Shown here: one piece after another, positions 30,918 to 41,644 of the stretch
Position numbering within the stretch: the first letter of the stretch is position 1
Layout of the letters: each line of letters opens with the position of its first letter
Source: Cupriavidus sp. WKF15
GTDB taxonomy: Bacteria > Pseudomonadota > Gammaproteobacteria > Burkholderiales > Burkholderiaceae
Assembly (NCBI RefSeq): GCF_029278605.1
Contig: NZ_CP119572.1
Span: forward strand, 2,356,001 to 2,420,000
Reading direction: 5' to 3'
DNA length: 64,000 nucleotides
Position numbers and translations under genes: made by a program
The notes under the pieces: model-generated
The model's database searches: none
Told to the model about the DNA's origin: nothing
The model's input: the letters and a program-made list of their open reading frames with translations, nothing else

Positions 30918-31400
30918 TCAGCCCTTGCGCGCGATGGTGTTGGTACGCTTGATCTTGTTCTGCAGCTGGATTACGCCATAGATCAGCGCTTCAGCCGTGG
31001 GCGGGCAGCCCGGCACGTAGATGTCCACCGGCACAATGCGGTCGCAGCCGCGCACCACCGAGTACGAGTAGTGGTAGTAGCCGCCGCCATTGGCGCAAGA
31101 GCCCATCGAGATCACCCAGCGCGGCTCGGCCATCTGGTCGTAGACCTTGCGCAGCGCGGGCGCCATCTTGTTGCACAGCGTGCCGGCCACGATCATCACA
31201 TCCGACTGGCGCGGGGACGGGCGGAACACCACGCCGAAGCGGTCCAGGTCGTAGCGCGCGGCGCCGGCATGCATCATTTCCACGGCACAGCAGGCCAGGC
31301 CAAAGGTCATCGGCCACAGCGACCCGGTGCGGGTCCAGTTGATCAGCTTGTCAGCGGTAGTCGTGACAAAGCCTTCGTTGAGAACGCCTTCGATTGCCAT
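30918..31400 (-). CDS. nuoB: NADH-quinone oxidoreductase subunit B
   Basis: A 160-residue PSST-type subunit carrying the terminal [4Fe-4S] cluster N2 that reduces ubiquinone. Ligand regions are [14 protein letters not shown] (tandem Cys), [15 protein letters not shown] and [14 protein letters not shown]. It lies between nuoA (6-bp gap) and nuoC. Confidence 0.97.
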   Translation of the reverse strand: MAIEGVLNEGFVTTTADKLINWTRTGSLWPMTFGLACCAVEMMHAGAARYDLDRFGVVFRPSPRQSDVMIVAGTLCNKMAPALRKVYDQMAEPRWVISMGSCANGGGYYHYSYSVVRGCDRIVPVDIYVPGCPPTAEALIYGVIQLQNKIKRTNTIARKG

Positions 31401-31406
31401 TTCACA

Positions 31407-31766
31407 TCACTCCCAATCGAGCGCGCCCTTTTTCCAGATGTAGACGAAGCCCACGATGAATTCCAGCAGAAACACGCCCATGGCGATGAATCCCGGCCAG
31501 CCGATATCCTTGAGGGCAACGCCCCACGGAAACAGGAAGGCGGTTTCGAGATCGAACAGGATAAAAAGGATGGCGATGAGGTAGTAGCGCACGTCGAACT
31601 TCATGCGCGCATCCTCGAACGCTTCGAAGCCGCACTCGTACGGCGACAGCTTCGCGGGATCAGGTTTGTTCGGGCCGAGAATCCGACCAATCGACATCAG
31701 CGCCACGCCAAGCACAACGCCGAAGATGATGAAGATGAGAACGGGGAAGTAGGCTTCGAGAGTCAA
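31407..31766 (-). CDS. nuoA: NADH-quinone oxidoreductase subunit A (TTG start)
   Basis: A 119-residue three-helix complex I subunit (ND3-like). The conserved loop [20 protein letters not shown] and [20 protein letters not shown] identify it. The frame is open further upstream, but family proteins start just before [10 protein letters not shown], where only TTG at 31766 fits; I therefore call a TTG start. It is the first nuo gene, 165 bp downstream of tRNA-Leu. Weak initiation may tune operon expression (inference). Confidence 0.93.
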   Translation of the reverse strand: MTLEAYFPVLIFIIFGVVLGVALMSIGRILGPNKPDPAKLSPYECGFEAFEDARMKFDVRYYLIAILFILFDLETAFLFPWGVALKDIGWPGFIAMGVFLLEFIVGFVYIWKKGALDWE

Positions 31767-31931
31767 GATACGGCCAGCCTTATCTGGAATGTTGTCAACA
31801 GCACCAGCTGAAGCGGCGTCCTGTTGCCCACCCCAGGCGCTATGCCGAAAACTCCCGGCGCGCCGCCTTGCGGATTGCCGGAGCCCCCTTGCCGGGAGCA
31901 TTGCCCGACAGAGAACTCCGATCAAGTTGTT

Positions 31932-32016
31932 TGGTGCCGACGGCGAGACTCGAACTCGCACAGCTTTCGCCACTACCCCCTCAAGATAGCGTGTCTACCA
32001 ATTTCACCACGTCGGC
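31932..32016 (-). tRNA. tRNA-Leu(GAG)
   Basis: An 85-nt class II tRNA with encoded CCA. The acceptor stem is GCCGACG paired with CGTCGGC, the T-arm is GCGAG/CTCGC around TTCGAGT, a D-arm and variable arm are present, and the 7-nt anticodon loop TTGAGGG gives anticodon GAG (positions 31982-31980), reading CUC and CUU. It lies between secG and nuoA and is probably part of the same transcript. Confidence 0.96.
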
Positions 32017-32202
32017 TGGGGGAGAAACAATATTGCCTGGCGCCGGGTTTTGAGGCCCTTCGGGGCTTCTGCAGAGGCTTTTGCCTTTGCTCAAGCCCCA
32101 TCGCTGGGGAATCGTTTCAAGCCTTGGATTCTAACCCGGTTTGCTGCATTGTTCAACGCACAACTACAAAAAAAATCAGGAATCGAATCCAAGGCCGCAT
32201 GA

Positions 32203-32568
32203 TTATTTCGGAACCGCAGGCGCAGCGGGAGCCGAAGCGTCCGCAGCCGCTGCAGCAGGCGCCGAGGCAGCGGCCGGAACCGGCGCGGACGCCGGGGCCG
32301 AGCCCATCACGCCCAGCGACGCGGCAGGTTTGTAGTTGCCCATCAGCGTCAGGCTGAGCGTGCAGATGAAGAACAGTGTCGCCAGCACCGCAGTCGTACG
32401 CGACAGGAAGTTTGCCGAACCCGTTGCGCCAAACAGGCTGCCCGAAGCGCCTGACCCGAACGCCGCACCCACATCGGCACCCTTGCCGTGCTGAATCAGC
32501 ACCAGGCCGATGACGCCGAGTGCCGACAACACCTGCACCAGTACCAACAAAGTCTTGAAAATTGCCAT
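32203..32568 (-). CDS. secG: Protein translocase subunit SecG
   Basis: A 121-residue inner-membrane subunit that supports SecYEG-dependent protein export. Two hydrophobic helices (LLVLVQVLSALGVIGLVLIQ and TTAVLATLFFICTLSLTLMG) flank the conserved GKGADVGAAFGSGASGSLFG loop. The C-terminal about 35 residues are an Ala/Pro low-complexity tail, common in betaproteobacterial SecG. It lies 52 bp downstream of tpiA. After the stop there is a weak stem and a run of eight T (32175-32168) that could be a poor terminator. Confidence 0.95.
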   Translation of the reverse strand: MAIFKTLLVLVQVLSALGVIGLVLIQHGKGADVGAAFGSGASGSLFGATGSANFLSRTTAVLATLFFICTLSLTLMGNYKPAASLGVMGSAPASAPVPAAASAPAAAAADASAPAAPAVPK

Positions 32569-32620
32569 TTGGATAAAGTTAGCGTTACTTGCCTGATCGG
32601 ATGTTCGGTGCGACAGGCAT

Positions 32621-33358
32621 TCAGGCGTTGCCGATCGCGAGAAAATCTTCCGATTTCAGCGAGGCACCACCAATCAGGCCTCCGTCGATATCGGACATGG
32701 AAAACAATTCGACCGCATTGTCCGGCTTCACACTACCGCCGTACAAAATAGCCATGCGTTCGGCAACGCCAGCGTCGCGCTCGCGCACCTTGCCGCGCAG
32801 GAACGCATGCACGGCCTGTGCCTGCTCGCTGGTCGCGGTCTTGCCCGTGCCGATCGCCCAGACCGGCTCGTAGGCCAGCACCACGCGACCCAGCTGCTCG
32901 ACCGACAGCGCATCGAGGACCGCCTGCAACTGGCGACCCACGACAGCCTCGGTTTCACCGGCTTCGCGCTCGGCGAGCGTTTCGCCGACACAGATCACCG
33001 GCGAGATACCGAACTCGAGGGCTCGCAGCGCCTTCGCTGCAACCACCGCATCGGTCTCCGCATGGTAGGTACGACGCTCCGAGTGACCAACCAGCGCATA
33101 AGTGCAGCCAAACTCACCCAGCATGGACGCCGCCACTTCGCCGGTGAAGGCCCCACGAGCCTCGGCGGACACGTCCTGCGCCCCCCAGGCCACTTGCGAG
33201 CCGTTCAGCAGCGCCTGGCACTGTGCAAGATAGGGGAAAGGCGCGCAGACCGCCAGCCGCGCACGCGCGGGGGCCGCCTTGATTCCCTCGAGCAGCGCGG
33301 CGTTGGCGGCCAGGCTGCCGTGCATCTTCCAGTTGCCGATGACGAGCTTTTGTCTCAC
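32621..33358 (-). CDS. tpiA: Triosephosphate isomerase (GTG start)
   Basis: A 245-residue TIM-barrel enzyme interconverting glyceraldehyde-3-phosphate and dihydroxyacetone phosphate. Catalytic residues are visible: Lys in VIGNWKMHG, His in [12 protein letters not shown] and Glu in [19 protein letters not shown]. The start is GTG at 33358, with GGGAGGGG ending 5 nt upstream. An in-frame TTG at 33373 lies inside that Shine-Dalgarno region and is rejected. Confidence 0.95.
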   Translation of the reverse strand: MRQKLVIGNWKMHGSLAANAALLEGIKAAPARARLAVCAPFPYLAQCQALLNGSQVAWGAQDVSAEARGAFTGEVAASMLGEFGCTYALVGHSERRTYHAETDAVVAAKALRALEFGISPVICVGETLAEREAGETEAVVGRQLQAVLDALSVEQLGRVVLAYEPVWAIGTGKTATSEQAQAVHAFLRGKVRERDAGVAERMAILYGGSVKPDNAVELFSMSDIDGGLIGGASLKSEDFLAIGNA

Positions 33359-33456
33359 GGGGTCCCCTCCCAAATCAAACCGGGTATTGTAGCTTGCGGC
33401 AGGGGGCCGGCGCTACCACGCGCGGGCGAAGCCGGCGCGGCAACATTGCGAGGCAA

Positions 33457-34461
33457 TTACCAGGTCAGGACGATCTTGCCGATGTGCTCGCTAGACTCCA
33501 TCAGCCGGTGCGCTTCAGCCGCCTGCGCGGCGGGAAATACCTTGTGGATCACGGGCTTGATCTTGCCCGCCTCGAGCAACGGCCACACCTGCTGATGCAG
33601 CGCCTGGGCGATCTGCCCCTTGAATGCCGCAGATCTCGGTCGCAGCGTCGAGCCCGTGACCGTGATCCGGCGGCGCAGGATATCGCCGAGCGGTATTTCC
33701 GCCTTGGCACCACCCAGCAGAGCGATGATGACAATGCGGCCGTCATCGGCAATGCACTTCAGCTCGCGCCCGAGATAGGAGCCAGCCACCATGTCGAGGA
33801 TCACGTCAACGCCCTTGCCTCCGGTCAGCGTGGCAACTTCGGCAACGAAATCCTGGGTCTTGTAGTTGATGGCACGGTCTGCGCCGAGATCCTCGCAGGC
33901 CTTGCACTTCTCGTCGGTGCCGGCGGTGACGAACACCTTGTAGCCGAGCGCCTTGGCAATCTGGATCGCGGTCGTACCGATGCCGCTCGAGCCGCCCTGG
34001 ATCAGCAGCGTCTCATCCTTCCCGCGCGGGCCCTGGCCGAGATAGCCACGGTCGAACACATTGCTCCACACCGTGAAGAACGTTTCCGGCAGCGCAGCGG
34101 CCTCGATGTCGCTCAACCCCTTCGGGGCCGGCAGGCATTGGGCCACCGGAGCCGTGCACAGCTGCGCATAGCCGCCACCCTGCACCAATGCGCAAACGCG
34201 ATCGCCAACCTTCAGGCCGAAGCGATTGTCCGCATGGGAAAGGTCGCCGCCAACCACCACGCCCGCCACTTCCAGGCCCGGCAGGTCCGACGCGCCGGGC
34301 GGTACCGGGTAGTTGCCGGTGCGCTGGAACACGTCCGGACGATTGACCCCGGCCGCGGCGACGCGGATCAGGATCTCGCCAGCGCCCGGCACCGGGTCCG
34401 GCCGCTGCGCTTCCTGCAGGACTTCGGGGGCACCGTATTCGCGAATCTCGATGGCTTGCAT
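33457..34461 (-). CDS. Zinc-free NAD(P)H quinone oxidoreductase, PIG3/QOR type
   Basis: A 334-residue medium-chain dehydrogenase/reductase. It begins MQAIEIREYGAPEVLQEAQR and has the cofactor motif LIQGGSSGIGTTAIQIAKAL near residue 145. The catalytic-zinc ligands of alcohol dehydrogenases are absent, consistent with the quinone-reductase branch, and TGSTLRPRS is typical of PIG3-like members. AAAAGGAG precedes ATG 34461. It is probably a cytoplasmic NADPH-dependent reductase of quinones or enones; physiological substrate unknown. Confidence 0.88.
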   Translation of the reverse strand: MQAIEIREYGAPEVLQEAQRPDPVPGAGEILIRVAAAGVNRPDVFQRTGNYPVPPGASDLPGLEVAGVVVGGDLSHADNRFGLKVGDRVCALVQGGGYAQLCTAPVAQCLPAPKGLSDIEAAALPETFFTVWSNVFDRGYLGQGPRGKDETLLIQGGSSGIGTTAIQIAKALGYKVFVTAGTDEKCKACEDLGADRAINYKTQDFVAEVATLTGGKGVDVILDMVAGSYLGRELKCIADDGRIVIIALLGGAKAEIPLGDILRRRITVTGSTLRPRSAAFKGQIAQALHQQVWPLLEAGKIKPVIHKVFPAAQAAEAHRLMESSEHIGKIVLTW

Positions 34462-34560
34462 TGCTGCTCCTTTTCTTGGTCTCGCGCGCGAAGCGCTGAG
34501 GCCATCGCGGCGTGTCGTTGAGAGCGGTTGCTCAATTGGGTTGCCCGGCAGTGTAAACAA

Positions 34561-34590
34561 AAAAACGGCTGGACATCGCCAGCCGTTTTT
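34561..34590 (-). terminator. Rho-independent terminator of pnp
   Basis: A perfect 12-bp stem including A5/T5 arms (34561-34572 with 34579-34590, 6-nt loop) lies about 37 bp after the pnp stop. The minus strand reads CCGTTTTT into more T. Confidence 0.88.
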
Positions 34591-34626
34591 TCCTCCATGC
34601 CGCCTGATGGCGGCACCGCACTCAGC

Positions 34627-36795
<2,169 letters not shown>

Positions 36796-36908
36796 TTGCA
36801 TTCCTTGTCTTGCGTGCACGCCGGAATCATTGCTCGGCGCGCCCCGCCTGCGTTCTCAGCCGCAGGCTAACTGCCGGATGCGGTCGCAGTCGCAGGGAAG
36901 TGCTATGC

Positions 36909-36948
36909 CATTCCAGCGCGGCACGGTTGCCGATGCCGCGTTGGAATG
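36909..36948 (-). other. Long hairpin in the pnp leader
   Basis: Arms 36909-36923 and 36934-36948 pair over 15 positions with one wobble, and a 10-nt loop can itself pair CGG with CCG. It lies 114-153 nt upstream of the pnp ATG. In Escherichia coli a long leader stem cut by RNase III mediates pnp autocontrol; the position and size here fit that model, but the function is inferred. Confidence 0.55.
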
Positions 36949-37011
36949 ACACAAAGCCCTGTTTCCTTGGCCGGTCCGGATACTAAAACCCTTGAAAAAG
37001 AGCAACTTACT

Positions 37012-37035
37012 CCGTTGCGGAGCTTGCCGCAACGG
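37012..37035 (-). other. Second perfect stem-loop in the rpsO-pnp interval
   Basis: CCGTTGCGG and CCGCAACGG (37012-37020 and 37027-37035) form a perfect 9-bp stem with a 6-nt loop. On the minus strand it is followed by AGTAAGTTGC, not a clean T-run, so it is not an obvious terminator. Confidence 0.45.
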
Positions 37036-37140
37036 GGGGCCGGCGAATCGGAATTCCCCAAACCCGGTGAAGCGAAAATCACTCGCCGCATATGTTGCGT
37101 TTTCCGGCGGGGCGCGAAATCCGCCCGCCAGAAATGCAAA

Positions 37141-37171
37141 ATGCCTGCCCCAGCAATGCTGAAGCAGGCAT
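37141..37171 (-). terminator. Probable terminator or attenuating hairpin after rpsO
   Basis: ATGCCTGC/GCAGGCAT (37141-37148 with 37164-37171) encloses an inner CAGC/GCTG stem. On the minus strand it is followed by TTTGCATTTC, a weak U-tract. It begins about 58 bp after the rpsO stop and may limit readthrough into pnp. Confidence 0.5.
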
Positions 37172-37229
37172 CGAGGCCTCACGCGAAACCGTGCAAACCC
37201 TGGAATCGCGCTGCCATGCCAGCCAATCC

Positions 37230-37499
37230 TTACTTGCGCAGGCCCAGCTTTTCGATCAGGGCGCGGTAACGATCAGCGTCGTTGGACTTGAGGTAGTCCA
37301 GCAGGCGACGACGACGGCTCACCATGCGCAGCAGACCGCGGCGGCTGTGGTGATCCTTCATGTTGGCCTTGAAGTGCGGGGTCAGTTCGTTGATGCGGGT
37401 GGTCAGCAGGGCCACCTGGACTTCGGGGCTGCCAGTGTCGTTGGCGCCACGGGCGAACTGCTTGATGACTTCGGACTTGTTGATATCGGCGACTGCCAT
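37230..37499 (-). CDS. rpsO: 30S ribosomal protein S15
   Basis: An 89-residue primary-binding protein of the 30S platform. The S15 signature is visible in [20 protein letters not shown] and [20 protein letters not shown], and the length is standard. AAGGAAA precedes the ATG. The rpsO-pnp order is widely conserved. A TATAAT box about 116 bp upstream provides the likely promoter. Confidence 0.97.
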   Translation of the reverse strand: MAVADINKSEVIKQFARGANDTGSPEVQVALLTTRINELTPHFKANMKDHHSRRGLLRMVSRRRRLLDYLKSNDADRYRALIEKLGLRK

Positions 37500-37614
37500 G
37501 ATGATTTCCTTTCACTTGCGAACGCCACAGCGCGGGATGCGCCGCTTGCGTCGTGCCATGCATAAACAGGCATCTGCCCTCATGCCGGCGTTGGCCGGAT
37601 GACGACAGCGGCGG

Positions 37615-37643
37615 ATTATAACGGAAAGCGGTACCGGGGGCCA
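37615..37643 (-). promoter_or_regulatory. Candidate rpsO promoter
   Basis: The minus strand holds a perfect TATAAT at 37620-37615. Seventeen bases upstream is TGGCCC, a poor -35 with 3 of 6 matches, so the call rests mainly on the -10. Transcription would begin near 37608, giving a leader of about 109 nt. Confidence 0.4.
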
Positions 37644-37672
37644 GCCCGCTGGCCGTCTTCACCCTGCGGGCC

Positions 37673-38923
37673 TCAGGGGCGCTGCATACGGCACGTGGTA
37701 GGCAATGTGGTCTGGGCCGTCTTGAGCTTGCGCACCGTGCGGAAACCATAGCCCGAGCCCTCGTTGTCGAACCGCACTTCGCCGCCCTGCCGCTCCATCA
37801 CCGAGACGTAGAGCGGCTGCAGCACCTGGTGGTCTTCAGCGCGTACGGTGGCCTCATGGAAGTCGTTGACGTAGCGCATATTCTCCAGCGCGCGGGCGAC
37901 CTGGACCGCATCGGTCGATCCGGCCTTCTCGATCGCCCGCGCCAGCATTTCCACCATCATCTGCATGCGCAAGTGCACGTAATCGTCCCTGGGCTCCGGG
38001 TAGCGCGCGCGGAACTGTTCATAGAAGGCGTCCGATGCGGCGCCACCAACATTCGGGTGCCATTCCGCCACGGCCAGCACACGGCCCACGCCGGCATCGC
38101 CCATTGCGGCCGGCGCGCCGAGGCCATTGCCATAGAAGGTGTAGAACTTTGCCTGCAGGCCGCCTTCGCGCGCGGCCTTGACCATCAGCGTGAGGTCATT
38201 GCCCCAGTTGCCGGTCACGACGGCGTCAGCCCCGCTGGCCTTGATCTTGGCGATGTAGGGTGCAAAGTCCTTGATCTTGCCGATCGGGTGGAACTCGTCG
38301 CCAACGAACTGAACGTCCGGCCGCTTGGCAGCCAGCATGTCGCGCGCAGAGCGCGACACTTGGTGGCCGAAGCTGTAGTCCTGGTTGACCAGGTAGACCC
38401 GGCGCACCGAGCGGTCCTGCCGGATGACTTCGGCCAGTGCCTGCATGCGCATGTCGGCGCTGGCGTCGAAGCGGAAATGCCAGAAGCTGCAGTTTTCGTT
38501 GGTCAGGCTCGGGTCGACGGCGGAATAATTCAGGAACAGCACTCGCGCCTCGGGCTGTCGCGCGTTGTGGCGGTTGATGGCCGCCACCAACGCGCTTGCC
38601 ACCGCCGAACTGTTGCCCTGCAAGACAAAAGGAATGCCTTTGTCCACCAGGCTGCGGAACTGGATCAGGCTTTCGTCGACATTGCCCTTGCTGTCGAACG
38701 TGACCAGTTCCATGGGCCGCTGCCCCTGCGCCGTCTTCACACCGCCGCGTGCATTGATCCGCTCGATCGCGAGGCGCAGGTTCCGGACCACGGCATCGCC
38801 GGCATTGGCAAACGGCCCGGACAACCCGTCGATCATGCCGAGCCGGATCGGCTCCTGCGCCTGGGCTCCTGCTGCCAACCACATCAGGCCAACCGCCAGC
38901 CAGCCCTTCGCCAGTTTCCACAT
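37673..38923 (-). CDS. Periplasmic binding protein of the branched-chain amino acid type
   Basis: A 416-residue type I periplasmic binding protein. A signal peptide (MWKLAKGWLAVGLMWLAAGA, cleavage after AQA) precedes EPIRLGMIDGLSGPFANAGD, typical of LivJ-like receptors. ATG 38923 has GGAGG 6 nt upstream. No permease or ATPase genes adjoin it, so it is an orphan receptor that may serve a distant transporter. The ligand cannot be read from sequence. Confidence 0.87.
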   Translation of the reverse strand: MWKLAKGWLAVGLMWLAAGAQAQEPIRLGMIDGLSGPFANAGDAVVRNLRLAIERINARGGVKTAQGQRPMELVTFDSKGNVDESLIQFRSLVDKGIPFVLQGNSSAVASALVAAINRHNARQPEARVLFLNYSAVDPSLTNENCSFWHFRFDASADMRMQALAEVIRQDRSVRRVYLVNQDYSFGHQVSRSARDMLAAKRPDVQFVGDEFHPIGKIKDFAPYIAKIKASGADAVVTGNWGNDLTLMVKAAREGGLQAKFYTFYGNGLGAPAAMGDAGVGRVLAVAEWHPNVGGAASDAFYEQFRARYPEPRDDYVHLRMQMMVEMLARAIEKAGSTDAVQVARALENMRYVNDFHEATVRAEDHQVLQPLYVSVMERQGGEVRFDNEGSGYGFRTVRKLKTAQTTLPTTCRMQRP

Positions 38924-39125
38924 GCCATGCCTCCACGAAAGCGCGCATGGTAAGGCAGCGCCCGCGCCGCCGCAAATCGCAAGGCTCTGTCGGCCCAAGG
39001 CTGAGATGCAGCGTCCATGCGCGGATTTGCCGGGAGTTCAGGGAAGAAGAGACGAAGAATGCGCGCTTGTCGAGTGCGAATCGCTAAACTCCCACACTAT
39101 TCAAATCGACAACGGGGAAGCAGAC

Positions 39126-39653
39126 ATGAAAATCTTGCTGCGCGCCTGCCGCACCTTGGCGCTGGCGGCTGGCATCACTGTATTGTCGGCCTGCGCCACG
39201 CTGATGCCGGTGGATGAGGGCCGCAAGCTGATCGGCGCACCGCAGGCAGCCGTGCAGGCGCATTTCGGACCGCCGCCCGAAGTCTATGCACTGCGCGACG
39301 GCACCTCGCGCTGGATTTACTCGAAGCAGCCACTCGGCCAGCAAGCCTACGCGGCCGACTTCGACCGCAACGGCAACCTGACTGACTTCCGCAACATGCT
39401 TGAGACGCCCGAGCTCTACAAGGCCGAGATCGGCAAGTGGACCCGGCGCGATGTGCAGGAGCACTTCGGCATGACGCGCGAGCCGGTCGAGTATTTCCCG
39501 CGCATGAAGCGCGAAGTCTGGACCTACCGTTTCCGCCATGAGGGCGTGTGGCCGTCACTGTTCAACTTCTATTTTGACGACGACGGCATCCTGCGCCAGA
39601 CGCAGATCACTCCGGACCCGCTCAACGACCCGGACCGGCGCAGGCGCTGGTAA
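39126..39653 (+). CDS. Putative outer-membrane lipoprotein, BamE/SmpA-like
   Basis: A 175-residue lipoprotein whose signal ends in VLSAC (Cys about residue 22). The mature part has two similar segments: LIGAPQAAVQAHFGPPPEVY with SRWIYSKQP, then KWTRRDVQEHFGMTREPVEY with REVWTYRF. This resembles the helix-plus-sheet small-protein-A fold, so I suggest it is BamE-like. It is not necessarily BamE, which is shorter. ATG 39126 follows GGGGAA. It is divergent from the binding-protein gene. Confidence 0.72.
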   Translation: MKILLRACRTLALAAGITVLSACATLMPVDEGRKLIGAPQAAVQAHFGPPPEVYALRDGTSRWIYSKQPLGQQAYAADFDRNGNLTDFRNMLETPELYKAEIGKWTRRDVQEHFGMTREPVEYFPRMKREVWTYRFRHEGVWPSLFNFYFDDDGILRQTQITPDPLNDPDRRRRW

Positions 39654-39670
39654 GCCTGCTCAATGAAAAT

Positions 39671-39703
39671 AGCCCGCGGACCGCGTCTGGCGGCCAACGG
39701 GCT
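39671..39703 (-). terminator. Probable terminator of leuA
   Basis: AGCCCG/CGGGCT arms (39671-39676 with 39698-39703) enclose a second stem with one wobble. On the minus strand they are followed by ATTTTC. It lies between two convergent genes; the U-tract is short, so confidence is moderate. Confidence 0.5.
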
Positions 39704-39785
39704 GATTCGGGCGCTCGGGCCGGATAGGCCCTTCGCCGCCGGCGCCATTCCGGATGTGAGCGGCGCCAGGATGCGGGTCTGAAAA

Positions 39786-41327
39786 TCAGATCTGCGGGTT
39801 GATCTTCTGAACGGCCTTGTCGTGCAGCTTGTTCAGCGCGGCCAGGTAGGCCTTGGCCGAGGCCGCCACGATATCCGGGTCGGTCCCGACGCCGTTGACG
39901 ATACGGCCGGCCTTGGACAGGCGCACCGTCACTTCGCCCTGCGCCTCGGTACCGCCGGTGATGGCGTTCACCGAATACAGCACCATCTCGGCGCCGCTGT
40001 TCACCTGCGATTCGATCGCGTGCAGCGTGGCGTCGACCGGGCCGTTGCCCTCGCCTTCGCCGGCGTGCTCCTGGCCGTCCATGCTGAAGACGACGCGGGC
40101 CCGCGGGCGCTCACCGGTTTCCGAGCGCTGCGACAGCGAGATGAAGCGGTAGTGTTCGTTGGCGTCATGCTGGGCCTCGTTCGAGACGATGGCCATGATG
40201 TCCTCATCGAAGATCTCGGCCTTCTGATCGGCCAGCTCCTTGAAGCGGCCGAAGGCAGCGTTGACCTCGGCTTCGCTTTCGAGCTCGACGCCCAGTTCCT
40301 GCAGGCGCTGCTTGAATGCGTTGCGGCCCGACAGCTTGCCCAGCACGATCTTGTTGGCGGTCCAGCCCACGTCCTCGGCGCGCATGATCTCGTAGGTGTC
40401 GCGCGCCTTCAGCACGCCGTCCTGGTGGATGCCCGAGGCATGCGCGAACGCGTTGGCGCCAACCACGGCCTTGTTCGGCTGCACCACGAAGCCGGTGATC
40501 TGCGACACCAGCTTCGAGGCCGGCACGATCTGCGTGGTGTCGACGCCGACATCGAGATTGAAGTAGTCGCGGCGGGTCTTCACCGCCATCACCACTTCCT
40601 CGAGGCTGGTATTGCCGGCGCGTTCGCCCAGGCCGTTGATCGTGCACTCGATCTGGCGCGCGCCGCCCAGCTTCACCGCGGCCAGCGAGTTCGCCACGGC
40701 CATGCCGAGGTCGTTGTGGCAATGGACGGACCACACGGCCTTGTCCGAGTTGGGGATGCGCTCGCGCACCGAACGGATCAGGTCCGCGTAGCCCTCCGGC
40801 ACCGCGTAGCCCACGGTATCGGGGAGGTTGATGGTGGTCGCGCCTTCGGCGATCACCCCCTCAAGCACGCGGCACAGGAAATCCATGTCCGAGCGGCTGC
40901 CGTCTTCGGGCGAGAACTCGATATCGTCCGTGAACTGGCGCGCAAAGCGCACGGCCAGGCGGGCCTGCTCGTACACCTGGTCCGGCGTCATGCGCAGCTT
41001 CTTCTCCATGTGCAGCGCCGAGGTGGCGATGAACGTGTGGATACGGAAGGAATTGGCCGGCTTGAGGGCCTCGGCGGCGCGCGCGATGTCCTTGTCGTTG
41101 GCGCGGGCCAGCGAGCAGATGGTGGAATCCTTCACGACCTGGGCAATCGCGCGGATGGCTTCGTAGTCGCCGTTGGAGCTTGCTGCAAAGCCAGCTTCGA
41201 TCACATCGACCTTCAGCCGCTCCAGCTGCTTCGCAATGCGGATCTTTTCCTCGCGCGTCATCGAGGCGCCGGGCGACTGCTCGCCATCGCGCAAGGTGGT
41301 GTCGAAAATGATGAGTTTGTCAGACAT
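39786..41327 (-). CDS. leuA: 2-isopropylmalate synthase
   Basis: A 513-residue enzyme condensing acetyl-CoA with 2-oxoisovalerate, the first committed step of leucine synthesis. The catalytic domain opens [20 protein letters not shown] and contains [20 protein letters not shown] (metal-binding His pair); the C-terminal about 130 residues form the LeuA regulatory dimer domain that binds leucine. ATG 41327 is preferred to a 30-codon extension of Arg-rich sequence. A leader peptide and terminator 90-250 nt upstream form an attenuator, so leucine is predicted to control both enzyme activity and transcription. Confidence 0.97.
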   Translation of the reverse strand: MSDKLIIFDTTLRDGEQSPGASMTREEKIRIAKQLERLKVDVIEAGFAASSNGDYEAIRAIAQVVKDSTICSLARANDKDIARAAEALKPANSFRIHTFIATSALHMEKKLRMTPDQVYEQARLAVRFARQFTDDIEFSPEDGSRSDMDFLCRVLEGVIAEGATTINLPDTVGYAVPEGYADLIRSVRERIPNSDKAVWSVHCHNDLGMAVANSLAAVKLGGARQIECTINGLGERAGNTSLEEVVMAVKTRRDYFNLDVGVDTTQIVPASKLVSQITGFVVQPNKAVVGANAFAHASGIHQDGVLKARDTYEIMRAEDVGWTANKIVLGKLSGRNAFKQRLQELGVELESEAEVNAAFGRFKELADQKAEIFDEDIMAIVSNEAQHDANEHYRFISLSQRSETGERPRARVVFSMDGQEHAGEGEGNGPVDATLHAIESQVNSGAEMVLYSVNAITGGTEAQGEVTVRLSKAGRIVNGVGTDPDIVAASAKAYLAALNKLHDKAVQKINPQI

Positions 41328-41417
41328 TGTGGAGCTCCTGGGCTTTATCGTGTGCTGTCCCCGCCATCGTGCCGCCGGGTACCGCCTGTTCCGCGCCTTC
41401 ACTGCGAGTGAATGCAA

Positions 41418-41453
41418 AACGCCCCGGCGTGCATCGATGCAGGCCGGGGCGTT
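41418..41453 (-). terminator. Attenuator terminator upstream of leuA
   Basis: A perfect 11-bp GC-rich stem (41418-41428 with 41443-41453) is followed on the minus strand by TTTT. It lies between the leader-peptide stop (41495) and leuA (41327), the expected position for a leucine attenuator. Confidence 0.85.
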
Positions 41454-41474
41454 GGAAAATTCCTTGGTGATTCC

Positions 41475-41501
41475 GCGCTAAGGAATGGATAGCCTTAGCG
41501 C
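41475..41501 (-). other. Alternative stem overlapping the leader-peptide stop codon
   Basis: GCGCTAAGG and CCTTAGCGC form a perfect 9-bp stem with a 9-nt loop. One arm contains the leader stop codon (41495-41497), so a terminating ribosome would open it. It may act as pause or protector hairpin; a competing repeat AAGGAAT/ATTCCTT lies alongside. Confidence 0.6.
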
Positions 41502-41575
41502 ACGCGCGTCCCGACCTGATGGCCTAGTAGGCCACCTAGGGTGGTGCGGGCGAGTAGGGCTTGGCGCGAAATCAT
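41495..41575 (-). CDS. leuL: leuA leader peptide (attenuation)
   Basis: A 26-codon ORF beginning MISRQALLARTTLGGLLGHQ and ending just before the first attenuator hairpin. Five of 26 codons are Leu: CTA CTC (codons 7-8), CTA (13) and CTA CTA (16-17). CTA is rare in such GC-rich genomes, so four of them point to selection for ribosome stalling when leucyl-tRNA is scarce. No Shine-Dalgarno precedes the ATG. A good sigma-70 promoter places the start site on the A of the ATG, so the message appears leaderless. Confidence 0.85.
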   Translation of the reverse strand: MISRQALLARTTLGGLLGHQVGTRVR

Positions 41576-41582
41576 GGCAACG

Positions 41583-41611
41583 AATATAGCGGAGTTGCCG
41601 CGCGCGTGCAA
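41583..41611 (-). promoter_or_regulatory. Sigma-70 promoter of leuL-leuA
   Basis: On the minus strand TTGCAC (41611-41606) and TATATT (41588-41583) are separated by exactly 17 bp. After a 7-nt discriminator CGTTGCC the next base is the A of the leader ATG at 41575, the predicted +1. Confidence 0.75.
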
Positions 41612-41644
41612 GACGGGGAATCACGGGCGCGGCGAACGCCGTGC

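Noticed and set aside
32168..32175. Run of eight A (T on minus strand) after secG as a terminator
   Set aside because: The preceding stem is only three base pairs, so I did not call it a terminator.
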